In this document: in pieces, positions 11,901-25,139 of the stretch | Position numbering within the stretch: position 1 is the stretch's first letter | Layout of the letters: each line of letters begins with the position of its first letter | Origin: Sympetrum striolatum | Taxonomy: Eukaryota; Arthropoda; Insecta; Odonata; Libellulidae | Length of the DNA: 64,000 nt | NCBI GenBank assembly: GCA_947579665.1 | Contig: OX388349.1 | Coordinates: forward strand, 41,487,854 to 41,551,853 | Direction: 5' to 3' | Made by a program: the position numbers and the translations under genes | The notes under the pieces: generated by a model | What the model was told of the DNA's origin: nothing | Databases searched by the model: none | What the model saw: only the letters and a program-made list of their open reading frames with translations

Positions 11901-14504
11901 ATCCAATTTTTTATATTCTGCAAAATAATTCATCTGATATCGAATCCTCTCATGAAAAAAAAGTTTACACGGTATATTTTAAACTGAGGACGACATTTTC
12001 GTTTTACTGAAATCGGATTGTCGATCCTCCTCTTCCCTATATTTTGCTATTTTTAAGTTAATGTTTGGCATTTTCAATTCTATCGGTTTTATATTTTTTT
12101 ACCAATTCTGTACGATCAAGAACCTATTCCGCTCCAGTTCCTATATCACCTCCTCCTAACGACCATATTTTTCTAATAATTTAAGAACTGCTCATTAATT
12201 CCATTTTTCTCATCTATCTGCAAATATATTGGCTAATGATCGATCGATTTCCATCCTCATGCGTCCCCCAAAATCATTTCAATTATTGGCATAGCACCTA
12301 CTCTGTAGTAATGCTCTTTACTCTTTAAGCCAAGTTCTTGAAATAGAACTACATTAATATCCTTTTTCCAGTCATTTGCTCATTACGTAATCACCATCAT
12401 TCTCAAATGTTTGAGCCCATATTCTCCAATCTTCTTTGGCCAGAATTTTTCGATTGATTAAGGGATGACTGATTTTTCAATAAAGGCTGGTAACGACTTT
12501 TTTTGACTTAAAAAGCGTACTACTGTCAACATTGGCTGGGTAATTTTAAATGTAGTGCCTATTGATCTGTAGTAATCGGCTGAACGAATAAGTCACTCCT
12601 GAAACATAAGCTGGGAAGTGTCCACATTCTCTTCAGAACCACTTACTGCTTCGTCATAAGTCCAATTCATTGATAGGTACAAATTCGCTTCATAAAATAT
12701 CCGTTTTTAAAGAAATCATTAATTTTAAAAAGACACAATTTTATCTAAAAGATTTCATAGAAAATTATAGTAGAGAACTCCTTTCAGCTGCTTTTAACAA
12801 TAAAAAAATTAAAACATCAACAAAAAATATTCATTTACGCTTCATTCTTAAAATACTGTCCAAAGTAAATGTGGTTCTTAACACAGTTGTAACTGCAGAT
12901 ATTTCGTACTTTCAATTACGATCTGAAGCCATAAAGTGGTTCGAAAAATTTATACGAGTTTTCATTGATTTAATGAGTTTAATTTTATTTATTTGTTTAT
13001 TGGCTAGCTTTTGATATAGTTTTACTCGGTTGTTTTTATTTTTATACCTTACGATATTTTACTTTAAATTGATTTTCATGCTATTTGACGTATTATTTAT
13101 TATTAAATGCATAAACTGTAAGTTTTACTCAGATGATACAGAATGTGAGATGGGAATTTTAAAGACTAATTCAAAGGATAAATTTACCAAATTTCAGGGA
13201 AATTACGTCCTCGGATGATGTAACCGATAAACTGCGACCTCCCTGTTATGTGGGCCTTTCTGATACTGCGAGGAAAATTTGGGAAATGGATGCTAGAACG
13301 AATCGTTTCAAGAATTCATTTCCTCCGCGAAAGATTACGCGAAAGCAATCGATTAGGAAAATAGAGTCATGGTGCCTGCACCTCCTGCCACACAACGAAA
13401 AGTGGCTTGCAGGGTTCTTACTCAGACATTAATACACATTTTAACACAACTTTGTTGAACCACCCATTTGAGTTAACAAATGAAATAAAAAATAACAGCC
13501 ACTATTGAAATAGAACGCTTCATGTATAGCAATGATGAATTTAAGAGGAATAAACAAAAGTACTTAAGATACTCGAAATTTGAAAACTGTCAAGCACATT
13601 AAATTGACTTTTAATTCTTATTTAATTAACATTCAATTCATGTAAAATTAATTTAAAATCTCCCTGCCGTTCTGCGAAATAAGGATTATAAACAAATAAA
13701 TTAAATGAACAAAGTTAATGTTGAATTCAAGTATTTTTCACTGTAATTTATTCAATCTCAACGTTAATTGATTTGCTCTCATGTCCCCTTCAGTCCTCTG
13801 TATTTTGCATTTGATTGAACAGACACGTTAATCACAGCAATGCGTGAAATCTGAACGTGGAATTTTGGATTAGTACCATTCCCAATATGGACTACAACAC
13901 TCTACCTATGCTCATTAAACACATCGGAATTATAGCGTTAGGAAGCATTTAAATTCGATGCGAATTAATATCACGGTTTGAACGCTTGGGCGGTGTCAGT
14001 AATTATGCATGATTGCCCTCGGGCGAACGTAAGTGTTGGAACGGATTCTGTTTTTTCTCGACCCTGACACATCGGAATTAATTATCGAGGGATTCTAAAA
14101 ATCATCAATTAACATTCTTAGAGATTGTTTTATTGATATTTTGCGTTATAAATATAATTTGGCTCCGTGGGAGAATCCAGAACCGTAAATGTAAGATTGA
14201 ATTATTCATACCCTCAGTGTTCACTCTTTTATGTAACGGATTTTTCGATTATTTTCGGCAATGCATTATTCATGTTCAGTTTAAGGATTCGATTGATATT
14301 TCTCCATTTTTATTAAATTCTGAAGAGCAATTGATATAAAGATACGTTAGTTATTAATTGAGGTCTATTTTTTTGGATGAGATTTTTCATCATTAAAAAT
14401 GTCTTTTTATCTTTTGTCTAGGGCACTACTTCCTTGACTTTGAATTCAGGTTTCTTCCTTGTCGTAAGGAATTAATTCATTAATTATTTTTTAATCAATA
14501 CAGT
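8953..14504. other. AT-rich non-coding DNA
   Basis: No gene, RNA or clear repeat is supported. The longest frames (9409-9642 plus, 9578-9817 minus, 12670-13014 plus with 114 codons) match no family that I recognise. The last is Lys/Asn/Ile-rich, as expected from base composition. A short CA run occurs at about 11398-11408. The stretch is probably intergenic or intronic. Confidence 0.5.
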
Positions 14505-14700
14505 CGTAGTTAGTCGCAAGGATAGGTCGAGAGGTTAACTTACAAAACAATTAATTGAATCAGTAATTATATGCATCCAAACAATAAACCCAACTGCATA
14601 AAATACAAACATACATGAATATAAATATTTAATAAATATAAACATATAAATATACAATAAATTTATGAATTAGCATAAAGACACACAGTGGCGTGAATTA
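14505..14700. repeat. Dispersed repeat, copy B (pair with 1811-2015)
   Basis: TAGTCGCAAGGA, GTTAACTTACA and AATAAACCC recur here in the same order as at 1811-2015, with substitutions and small indels. It is the same direct orientation. Family unknown. AT-rich sequence downstream to about 15130 may belong to the same or an adjoining repeat. Confidence 0.55.
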
Positions 14701-14919
14701 GTTATAAGTGAAATATGAACTTTATACAACCATGAAACAGTATCTGCAAAACTTTTCAATAATCATTAAAAAAATATTACAATGTATCATAAAATATATA
14801 AAATAGAATAGTTTTACAATAAGAAATATACCATATATCTATATCTATTTATTATTTATTGAAACTTCCACCACAGGTTTACATATGTCTAGCAGCACAG
14901 GAATTCTGACAGTAAATAG

Positions 14920-15085
14920 TTACAATTACGTTATAACGTTATATCACAGTTGAATTTAATATAAAATTTAAGCTACATATAGTTATGATAATATAAAAGT
15001 TGATATTGTCACAATTACATTCATATTACAGTTAATTTTAATACACAATTTCAGCTTTATAAGTTATGGCAGTATAAAAAATAAC
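14920..15085. repeat. Two diverged tandem units of about 85 bp
   Basis: ACAATTAC, an A(T/C)ACAGTT word, an AATTT.AGCT word and AGTTATG..A.TATAAAA appear twice in the same order, starting at about 14922 and 15011. The units differ at many positions. This is probably an old local duplication in AT-rich DNA. Confidence 0.45.
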
Positions 15086-18000
15086 ACATCTTCTTGTATC
15101 ACATAACACATCATTGTCATCTACATAAACATTTGACGAGTATACACGGTAAGAAAAAATATTTTACTGACGTCTGAATGTCAAAGTGGCAATTACTGAA
15201 ATTTTCCTGAGTAGAGATCAGAAATAGTACGAGTCAACGCGGACATGCATCTTTACGAGGGAAAAAGAAAATATTTTTAGCAATGCCTGCGGAACCGGAT
15301 CGACGACAAGCTTGAGCAGCACTCTTAAAAGTCTCCAATTTTATTCATTCGGGTAATGGTTTCATTTCCTTTTGGGCTTACTTTTTTCTGAACGAAACAT
15401 ACGAGTAAACTGTATGTGTCATTTCATTAGCGGGCTGATTTACGCATCCACTGATTTCGGGAATAAGATACGCGCGAAGGCACGTGCTAAGTTTAATTGT
15501 CAGTGATAAAACCTCGGAGATAAAATATAACTCACGCTCTGGTGTTTCTTATTTAATAAGTGAGGGAAAATGAAGAAATAAGATTTATATATTTACTGTT
15601 AATCAAGTTAATCAGGAACCCGATTCATGTTTTTATAATAAATTAGTCACTCCGGAAATAAATTTGATTTTATTTGTTGAACATGTTAAATTTTCATTTG
15701 CTCACCAGCCAATCAATGAATGCTTGATAATTCTTTATGAAAGAAGCATATTATATTATTTAAATTAGAAGTTTCTCTAAGTTTTCCATTTAGTTTAATC
15801 ATAAATGTGTAACAATGATTCTCAATCTCCATTATTGACTCTATTGAAATATAATATTATTTGATAGCTAATATCATGATAAAGTCACCGAGACAAACAT
15901 TTATTCGATATCTACTGATGATTGAGGAAGTACTTATTCATTTATTTACTCATATTCCGCTGCAATTAGATTGAAGTCTGAGGGCATTGCACATACAATT
16001 AATACATAAAAGCGTATTTTTACATATATAAAATAATTATAAGAATATACATAAATCATTTGAGACATAAAAAACAACAACTAGAGGAGAGACAATATGA
16101 AAGTATAAATTAAGATAAATTATACAGTGCATCAGGAAGTGAGTTGTAACGATTTGCTTATTTACTATTAACATTTCGATTTGGCCAAAGGAAACGTTGG
16201 ATAGTAATATAAAATATTTATATATTTTTTATATTTAATGCATATTAGTTCAGATATTGCCTGGAATTTGCCCTAAGAAGGAAGAGGAACTCTTCGGAAA
16301 ACCATATTTATACAATGTACCACACTTTAGATAAATATAAATACAACATAGTGTTTAAACACAATTCTTCGCAATAATAATGATATAATAATAAAAATTT
16401 CAAGTAAAGTAACCTAGAATATATACATAATGCATATATTCACATAATATTTAAATTGACATCAGACCAATCACATGGTTACGTGTGAAAGAATATAAAG
16501 AAGAAACGTGCGTTGTGGTTGTCATACATAATAATTCATGTTCATAGTTCAAAAGATAATTATAACCACAAAACGTAGAGAATAATGATACCATATTTCA
16601 GTGTATACCTCCAAAACGACCCAAATCGTTAGAAAAAACCGTAGATACCACTTTTGTGGTATACAATTGGTTTGTGGATTATCCTTTTCCCGAAATTTAA
16701 CGAACTATCCCTAGACTAATTTGACATCGAAACCAACAGAACGACATATTTAGATTCGGAAATCAGAGACCGGAACGACTATATATATTTGCGAGCCCGA
16801 ATTCGGATCCGTTAGAATAAGAGACACGGTCGTAAGCGATGAGATTTCCTCTTCTGACGCACGCCTTCTAAAGTTAACGCTCTCGGAGTTCTTTCGGGTG
16901 GTCCATCGATGGGCCGTGTTTGAAAGGAGTCAACCTGTCTGGAAGTCAAAGGGAAGGAGTGCTCGCTGGTACACTTCTCCTCCTATTAGCCGTCAGCCTA
17001 AATTTGAAGCAATCTCAGACTCAAAGCGGATCATATTTTTGAGGGACGTAGAAGAATCGCTACCTTTTCCAATCGTGTTTTTTAAAGCCAACAGAAAACG
17101 TCTCGATGGACGTAACGGTTGTCGATTTAACTTAACGTTTTTCGGTTGCGTTAAAAGCTTCGGCTTGCTCTGCATTTTCGAAGGAGTGTTGGTAAATAGT
17201 ATAGAAAGTGCTGTTTGGAGTTAGAAAAATCTTAGGCTCAGGCTTATTTTCAAAGCTCGTGTCCTTTAGCGGTACCTACTCGTGATAAAATACACTAATA
17301 TAGAAAATAACGAATGTAAATTAAATCGGGGGAGCCCTCGTTACGTTTTACTTTCAGAGTCTTAAAGCAGAACTTTTATCATTTACCAATTCATGGAAAA
17401 GTTGAGATTTTATTTTTTGTAAATATATTCTCAGATTATACTAAAAGGGAAGGAAAATAACGATGGTATATCATGTTTCGAAACGTCAAAATCTCGGAAT
17501 TTTTGCTAATTACTATTACAATTATTTATTCAATTAGTTTACATTATTTGAATGATTTGAAGTCTTATACGCTTAAGTGTAGGTTACTTTAGCAGTCAGC
17601 ATATAAACATTTAATAATTATCTTATTATTTTTTCTCATGCTAGTACTTTTTGTCATCTTATACGAGTCAAGGTCTTATTGTAACATAAAATAGCTTTTG
17701 TTCGGTTTTTTAAATAGCAAATAGAATTCATTTCATCGGTTAGACATTTATGTTTAACAATAAGTAAACATTGAGAGTTATCATCCATCTGGCATGAAAT
17801 AATTAAACTGTTACTGCAATATATGAATAGGTTTATTTCTTTGATTTTTTGCCAATTTTGAAAATTTAACCGATGCCATACCAGCAAAACAACCGGAAAT
17901 CATATTATATATTCATGAAAAAGAAAATAAAATGCACATTTACGGGAAATTTATTTGGATGACGCCAGAAATCATAATCAAATATCAACGATTTCCTCCG

Positions 18001-20809
18001 TCACACTAATTACCGTAAAATTCTAATCCAATCATTCTCGATGAAGTAATTTATAATTCAGGACGTGCTTAAATGCAATGAATATCAAGCCGTCCATTCT
18101 AAATTTTATATGCGTTGCGTTCAATTTTGTGTAAACGAAAATATTCTATGAAATTAAATATAATTATTAATGTTATTACGCTCAATAGTAGCCTGAAGGA
18201 TGGATATTGGTATTTAAGTATTGATAATCCGCTTTAGCCTTGTAGCATGTAGGCTTAAAATTAACTTATGCAATTGAAAAACGCAGCCATTTATTTCGCA
18301 TCGAGTATTGCAAAAACTTCATGTGTGATTTAATTAAATTTTTCCCTTTGAATATTTATGTATAACCTCCATAATTAATGAGCAAATATTTAAATTCATT
18401 TTTAATTTTCACTGAACGTGTCCATAATTTCCGTGTTATGGAATGTGAATTCAGACTAATTTCTATTACTGGAATATAACTGAAGTGGCTGTTTGACTTA
18501 CGAGAACTAGGTAAAAGATTCCATCACTCACATCAGTTGAACATTTGACTGCTTATGAACACAGTTTTCAAGGAAATAGGATTGATGTATACCTTATTAC
18601 AATCTTTAGTATGCTCTCTTCCGCGTTGGGATCCAGTGCCATTTCCTCGTGTGTTTCTCTTTCCTCAAAGTCCCCGAATTAACGTTCTCTTACAACCTCC
18701 GCCGAATTATCTTTCTCGAGACTTTTAGAGGAAAAGTAGCTTAATGGTACTAGGAAAAGATCTGAAAGATTCCTCCTAGAGTGTGAGACTTCCTTCAAGT
18801 TCATGATAGAGCCTTTACCAAACTCCCTAATCTTTTTCCAGCAATCGTTTAGCAGGAGAGCTTACAAAAAGCGATCGTACTTTATGGAAACCTTCGCGGC
18901 AGGACCTATCATGTGTGAATATTTTAATCCCCCATTCCACCGAGGTAACTTGATTCTCCCTTCCCGAAGTTGATTTTCCACGAAGATCTTCCCACAAGCC
19001 CCTTGATTGCCAGATAACAACGATTCCTGCCTTTTGCCTTATTTATCTTACGGATTGATTCCTATCATTGCCGATTGCCAATATCGCTTTCCCTCTTCCC
19101 TTGTAAAACCGATCGCTTCATCTCATTATACACCTGCGATTGCTATCAGCGCCGTCTACTTCTTCCCAGCATAGAGATCACGTGTCAAACGTTGTGTAAT
19201 TGCGCGAATTACATGCAGTGGTGCTGTGATATAGATAGGGTTGAAGTTACGGTTATTCTGAAAATGATTTTTTGAGAATTTGAGCCGAGAGAAAGACGTT
19301 CAATTATATACAATTATTTTACGTTATAATATTCAGAAAGACTAATCAAAAATATAAACTTTAAACAAATATTTCTGAAGATTTTAGTTTTTTATAGCTC
19401 AATATTTACAACGTATCCTTCAAATCAGTTCAATAATATTTCATCGTTACGGAAAATTTAATGTCAAATTTTACTTGAAGTATGTAAAGGAATGCTTTAA
19501 TTCTGAAATATTTGATGATGGTCGACCTATGAACAAAAATTTAATTTTATAATTTGCTCAGGAGAAGTATTTATATTATCTTTGCAAGTATTTTGATGAA
19601 AATTCAGCTTATTTAAATATGATAGTAGCTTAAATAGTCTTATATACAAACCCAGTCAACTACAATACTCACGGTTGTAAATAGTAAAACTTAGTAGATT
19701 CCTGCAAAGTCTCTTCGTTGACATCAGATTCCGTTACTGAGGTAACATTTTTCCATCTTTAACTTGAAGATTAATTAACGCCTTAATTTATTTGAAAGTT
19801 GTTGAATCTCATATACTAATTCGTATTTGAGCTGTTTTATGCTTCAAGTACTTAGGGTTAGTTCTATTTCAACTCCTATTTTCCCTTTCTTATCTCCAAT
19901 TCGCTGAAATAGAGACATTCCTCAACAATGCGGCATCGTTTTGCTAAAATTCAGAAAAAATTAAAATTAGTTAAGAATTATATAGAAAAATTTAAGAAGT
20001 ATTATTTATATGCATTGCCGGATAGTATTAAAGATGTGATTGGTGAGCCCTATACAATTTAAAAGTTTAGAAAGAGCCTAAGAGGATTTTTTCTAAATAT
20101 CATGGAGGATTATGAATGCATCTTCAAATAACTCGGAGGATCGCAGCATCTTCAATAATATGCATGGTATCCTGCCTGTATAGGTAAATATCACGACTAT
20201 TTTTTTCATTTTCCAATAGCAATAGATAACCCAACCAGTAAAACTGCTTTCATATTTCTATATTTCTTTCAAGGATAACTAAATACTAGACGAAGAGTTT
20301 CTAACGGAAATAAATCCACCGTAAATATTAATTTTTGGAGAATCTAATAATCGTCTTCAGTTAAAAGAAAGGCATTTATTTATTTTTTTATTCAAAACAA
20401 GAGCAGAGATTAATGTTATACGAGTTTCTAGGAAAATAAGGGAAAATGAATTCCTCCGGAATGAATAAAAATCCGCCCTCTTGATCGGATTTCAAAGAAA
20501 AACGGAAGTTTTGTTTTCGCTGGAAATCGAAAACTCCTTTCTCGTTGAATACAATACCCCATGCAGTAGGAAGACGGAAAAAGAAAAAAAAGAAGGGGAA
20601 TATTAAAAATCGGATTATTGAGGAGTACAGCAAAATGGCATATAGCATTTATTCACCAATTTTTTTGTGTAAGAAGATGATGTATTTTCAAAAAATAACT
20701 TAATCAAATCTTCATTCAACACATTCACAATTATAGATTTCTTATTCCATACTATAATCCTCGTATTGTGATGTTATGTTGTTTAATATTCTATTATAGT
20801 ATATCAGAA
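15086..20809. other. AT-rich non-coding DNA
   Basis: No recognisable gene. Somewhat GC-richer patches occur at 15220-15500, 16740-17230 and 18600-19230, but the open frames in them (for example 16898-17224, 108 codons) show no known domain. A 20-base local palindrome centred on GATACCAC...GTGGTATAC lies near 16645. Confidence 0.5.
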
Positions 20810-20900
20810 GAAATTACTTCTTAAATTGCCTTATTATTATAATATGTCGTTTGACTATATTATTGTGCTATTTAAGTAAAATTACTTCTTAAATTGCCTT
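20810..20900. repeat. 22-bp direct repeat, offset about 68 bp
   Basis: AAATTACTTCTTAAATTGCC occurs at about 20811 and again at about 20879, perfectly conserved. The spacer between the copies is AT-rich. It looks like a recent small duplication. Confidence 0.7.
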
Positions 20901-22239
20901 GACCATTAATTATGACTGTTAATTGTAAATAGAAATTAATAAATGAAATAGCGAGTTTTCTAGAGAATATTCTTTTATGATTTTAATTATTCCTGCTTTA
21001 GTTTAATAATATTTAAGATTTTTATAAAAGAAATTTATCAACTGGCTGTTATTTTTTATAATCACAATACAAATATCAGTTCCACACAACTGGACACAAA
21101 AATCAACCACAATTTAAAAAATCGGTATGCGCGTGCGTTAACCAACTCTTATAACGTTTTCTTACATCGAAGATGTTCAAATTTAGTTATCGATTAAAGG
21201 AAAAGGAATTTATTTTAAAGAAGCTAGGTACATGGATATTAATCCTCAAACACCTGTCCAAATAAGGAAATTATTCCTATAATTTCAATTAAACTCCTTC
21301 CGTAGAACGGCTGTGTTGAACTGTCCACATATCTTGATATCGACTATAATTTGATAATTGATGTTCGGGTTGAGTGACTCCCATTTGGGGATAAATATAG
21401 CTGAAACTCATCCCCAGAAGTAAATACTTGAAGTGTTTCTGCTGTAACGAGAAACGGCGCGAGATTGATACTTCCGAGAGCAATACACTCTTCTCTGAGA
21501 TAAAAGTGTGCCATACTTCGCCTGAACATCCATCCCTCACGGAAATTTAATCATCTGTAACAGTGGGATAAAACAAAGAACTCATTCGTGTTCGAGGAGT
21601 TGAAGGCGTCCTTTTACTAACGTTTCGCCGATAGGCGGATTCTCCCGAGGCAACTAACAAGTCTATAGTTCCTCCAAGACTTCCTGCTATTTTCTTCTAA
21701 TTTACTTCCCTTCACTGCTTCTATTCCTGCAATCATCCTGTCGCTTCTTAACTCTCACATCTCAAATCCCTGATGAGACTTTTCGAGCATCTTTCGCATG
21801 GATACTGCCATTTAGTGCTCTATTTAATGTTTTCGAAAGCTTTTTTTCGTTAAATTATGCAACTTATAGATTAGCACTTAAAAGCATTCCGTGATCGAGT
21901 ATTACGTTAAACCCGCCTTTCGAATGGCTGGATTTAGTTTTTGAGTGCATTTCTCACTCTTTTATGTTAGCGGTGTAATTCGATGTGGGACAAGTACTCT
22001 ACCGAAATTTGCTTCATGTGAAAGAATTAAAGCATATCTCTGAAGTTGATTATTTGATGTAGTCACAGCACAAGCTTGGAAGTAACCGCATAAAGCAGTC
22101 ATTAGAAAAACAAAATGCTAATTTAAGAGAGTGTAACATATTTAGGCTCACGTTTAAAGCTCTCAGGATCTTATAAAATGCAAAAATGTTTAGATTACTT
22201 TGTTCGAAATAAGGAGTATGGATTAAGTCTATATTCTTA
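20901..22239. other. Non-coding DNA with a degenerate Penelope-type motif
   Basis: No gene recognised. The minus-strand frame 21289-21540 has no known domain. At 21620-21652 the minus strand reads a degenerate CTC.GGAGA box, a short CGCC/GGC hairpin and GAAACG. This resembles the motif seen at 8.8, 22.4, 40.7 and 62.9 kb, but it is too altered to call on its own. Confidence 0.35.
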
Positions 22240-23160
22240 AAAATGAATATCCATAATTATTTAAAATTTATACCAACTTATAGGTATAGGTAAAGTCACA
22301 ATATACTCCTAAACACCATCGAAGTTAAGGACAAAATCAATCTACATTTCGCTGCCAGAGAACAGCATCTTCAAGGTTACAAGGGTAAAGAAAAAAAAGG
22401 TATAAAAAAGGTTGGCTGGACGGGGAACAGATTACAATGAAAAAACAAAGGAAAGGCGAAAAGGCGTTAAGTGTTGTCAAGTGAAGAGTATAAAATTTTA
22501 TCGAAATCTAAGTAGTTATCCGTAATATTGTCTTTGTTTTTGGAAATATGTAAATTCTCTCATGGATCCAAACCCAAATTTGCGTTGTAAAGATGAGTTA
22601 ATTTATTTATAGCGATTTTGTGCGCTTTATCTGCCATATGTTTTGCAACTGCTGAATTTTAGAATCTTCCATAATTGAAATGAGCAATGAACTCTTTATT
22701 TCTGGTGCTTAACTTACTTGTAGTCTGTCCTAAATATTTAAGATTGCATTCGGGTCAAGAGATCAAATAAATGCCCGATTTAGCAAAAGTTTCTATCTTG
22801 TCTTTAGTTGTACCTAAAAGATTCTTAAGGTTGAAGTCATTGTAATAGCAAATGTTGAAGTTATAGGATTTAAAAATATTATTTAAACCTTTGGTTATAA
22901 ATGAAAAATATGGAATTTTAATAAACTTATTAGAAGAGGATGCAGCGACTGATGAGAAAGTGGAGTTCTTATGGATCAGCAGTTTGTATTTGTGCTTTTT
23001 AACTAAAGTGTTAATTAGAGAGGAATGGAAACTTAACATTAAGGCTGTGTCTTTTATAAAGCGAAACTCTTTACAATAATCATTATTGTTTAGTGGCCGG
23101 ATTGCCAATCTATGAATCAAATAATGGTAAGTAGCCTGCTTGTGTTGTTGTGGGTGAAAA
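22240..23160 (-). pseudogene. Penelope-like retroelement remnant with GIY-YIG endonuclease
   Basis: Read on the minus strand, 23160 to about 22490 encodes the end of a Penelope-like polyprotein. It starts with a YHYLIHRLAIRPL segment, followed by an NNNDYCKE stretch and a VKKHKYKL segment. An IPYFSF...KGLNNIF linker and KDKIETFAKSGIYLIS come next. Beyond a stop codon the frame continues with PECNLKYLGQTTSKLSTR. The pair GIY and YLGQT is the GIY-YIG endonuclease signature known from these elements; the usual YIG is YLG here. There are three in-frame stops (after SGIYLIS, after NYGRF and after LGLDP), so the copy is dead. The reverse-transcriptase part upstream is missing. A hammerhead-like motif lies just 3' of the frame. 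Confidence 0.7.
22345..22374 (-). ncRNA. Hammerhead-like motif 3' of the Penelope remnant
   Basis: On the minus strand TTGAAGA, GCTG, an 8-nt loop, CAGC and GAAA follow one another. It has the same layout as the 8.8-kb motif, with the first core C changed to T. It lies about 120 bases downstream of the GIY-YIG reading frame, which ties the motif family to Penelope-like elements within this window. The C-to-T change and short stem make activity unlikely. Confidence 0.35.
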
Positions 23161-23196
23161 GACGAATTTGGGATGATTTTTTTTCACCCACAACAA
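23145..23196. repeat. Perfect 16-bp inverted repeat
   Basis: TTGTTGTGGGTGAAAA (23145-23160) is the exact complement of TTTTCACCCACAACAA (23181-23196) around a 20-nt loop. It sits at the 5' edge of the Penelope remnant. It may mark the truncation or inversion point of that insertion. Confidence 0.85.
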
Positions 23197-24690
23197 AAGA
23201 ATCATGCTGCAATGAGTGAATAGTCAGAAGGTTCATATTCTTCCATGGTATCCTATGAGTTCACTCAATTTCAGATGAATCGAATCGAAAATGAACTTAA
23301 TCAAATTATAAGAAAAACTTCGTCGATATCCTTATTATGTATTATATATGAGAGACAAAATAATATTTCATTCATTTCTCAAATCCGAAACTTAATTGAA
23401 TATTAAACGATCAATAAGTGTGTTTATTAAGACCTCCAATTTCCTTTCTTAGATAGATATCTCTTCATTAACTTCTGAAGCCATGGCATAAAAATAAATA
23501 TTTGCGGATTCCAGTAAGCAAACTGTAAGTAATTCAACTTTTATTTGCTTTGGGAGTTTAAACTCCTCGTATCGATTTTAGTCTTAGTTCTTTCCAAATG
23601 TGTGGAAATTTATCATTCAATTTTAGATTCATTGCCGAAAAGTTCATGGTTAACACGTTTTTCTTGTTTTAAAATACCCAGAGGAAGAACCATTTTCTTT
23701 TTTTCTGTGTAAGAATTCGATAATGAGAAAATATCAGTAGGATAATTGCAGCAAAGATCATTTAGTAATTGACAAGCCTTAATTAAGGATTATCCACCTC
23801 AAATAAAATAAGTACAATAATCGAAACTATAATCTATTTAAAATAATGAGCTTAAGGTTTATTAGCTTTGAAATATTCATATAAACATTCATTGTCCCCG
23901 CAGGTTTTATTGCATTCGCTGGTAAATTGGTAGAAAGTGAGTTGAAGAGAAACTAATTAAATCCTTTTGGCGATTTCTTTTTCTTACAGGTACTATTGTT
24001 TATTCTACGGAAGAATCGGTATCCTATCATAATTCTCTATTATTATCTGTCTATTAAAAATATTAATTTATTAGTTCAGCTGAGATAGAATTTTTCGTTT
24101 CTCATTGAGGGGAGTTCAAATTTATCCACCATGTCACCCAATCTCTTAAAAGTAACCTCAGGAAACACCATGTTGATTTATCGCACCGATAGATAACCCT
24201 ATCTCTTAGTTCTCTTTATATGGGATCGCTCGCATTTTTCACCGAACGCTCACTCGAATCACGGACTTTTTTATTCGTGTAGAGACATTTTATCTCGATC
24301 GGTAATAAGATCTTTTTTCGAGGAGATGCTCGAGTCATACAAGTAAAACTGGTTCCCATCTCTCGCGTATGTTTTCGTAATGCGCTTACGCCGTGTCTCT
24401 TGCAAGTGAATTAATCGCGACTTCATGAATCCAAATTTATTTCCTCGGAGACTCATTATGTCGCATCTCTTGATAACTTTATTATCGGCTCGTGGGCACT
24501 TGGCCTTTTTTGTAAATTTTGTTCTTGAAAAGTGCCATCCATAGCAACAGATATAACCTGTTTCCAGTTTTAATATTGGGTTCAAGTTTAAGAGAGCTTA
24601 TCGAGTAAAAGAGATGAAATTTATAGAAATATCTGTGAAGATTTTACAGGGAGCCCGGGTTAAACATGTAATAATACAAAATGTAATAAA
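23197..24690. other. Non-coding DNA
   Basis: No gene recognised. The minus-strand frame 24271-24585 (104 codons) is Lys/Arg-rich and shows no domain. The stretch 24090-24560 is slightly GC-richer than its surroundings. Confidence 0.45.
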
Positions 24691-24699
24691 TTGAGATAA

Positions 24700-24960
24700 C
24701 TTCTATAACTTTTTTGGATAAATAGTTCCCAGATTGCTTTATTGAAAGAGGTAATCCATCGATTGCTTGTCCCACTATAAACCCAAATATGAGGCCACTT
24801 GATATTTTCTGTGGGTGTTTATCAAGAATTAAGTGTACCAGGCAGTTCATCTCCCAGAACTGCGCCATCGAATTCCTGCAGCTTTTGCAAATGTTATGCC
24901 AGCAATGCTGCAAAACACTTGGAGGGAATAAAGTACAGATTAAATGTATATCTTTCACTA
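24700..24960 (+). pseudogene. Mariner/IS630-type transposase, C-terminal fragment
   Basis: Translated on the plus strand from about 24713, the DNA reads LDK, a stop, then FPDCFIERGNPS, CPTINPNMRPLDIF. After a frameshift it continues YFLWVFIKN, stop, VYQAVHLPELRHRI, PAMLQNTWRE. The block FPxxxIxRG, then a P-rich segment, then PLDxF(L)W and a helical tail with LxxRI and Vx..L..W is the usual C-terminus of mariner/IS630-like DDE transposases, where the third catalytic acid lies in the PLD/PLE region. Two stops and at least one frameshift make it non-functional. The first two catalytic acids and the DNA-binding region are not visible upstream. This overlaps misleading open frames on both strands at 24644-25008. 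Confidence 0.55.
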
Positions 24961-25040
24961 ATATTTCACATATCTAATTGTATTAACTCTGTAAAAAATG
25001 AAATCTAAATTATCCTGCGTTATCTTGCGGAAAGCCATTT

Positions 25041-25139
25041 AGGTAATGAAGAAATAACACTGTAATTTTCCACACTTTTATGCACTATTATACACACTTT
25101 AAAAGTTTGGAAAATTACAGTGTTATTTCTTCATTACCT
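25041..25139. mobile_element. 99-bp foldback
   Basis: AGGTAATGAAGAAATAACAC at 25041 begins an arm of about 40 nt whose reverse complement ends at 25139. The arms differ at only one or two positions, around a 20-nt AT-rich centre. No clear target-site duplication. It lies just downstream of the transposase fragment, but no link between the two is visible. Confidence 0.7.

Noticed and set aside
12670..13014. 114-codon open frame, Lys/Ile/Asn-rich
   Set aside because: It matches no family I recognise and its composition follows the AT-rich DNA. No splice or promoter evidence supports it.
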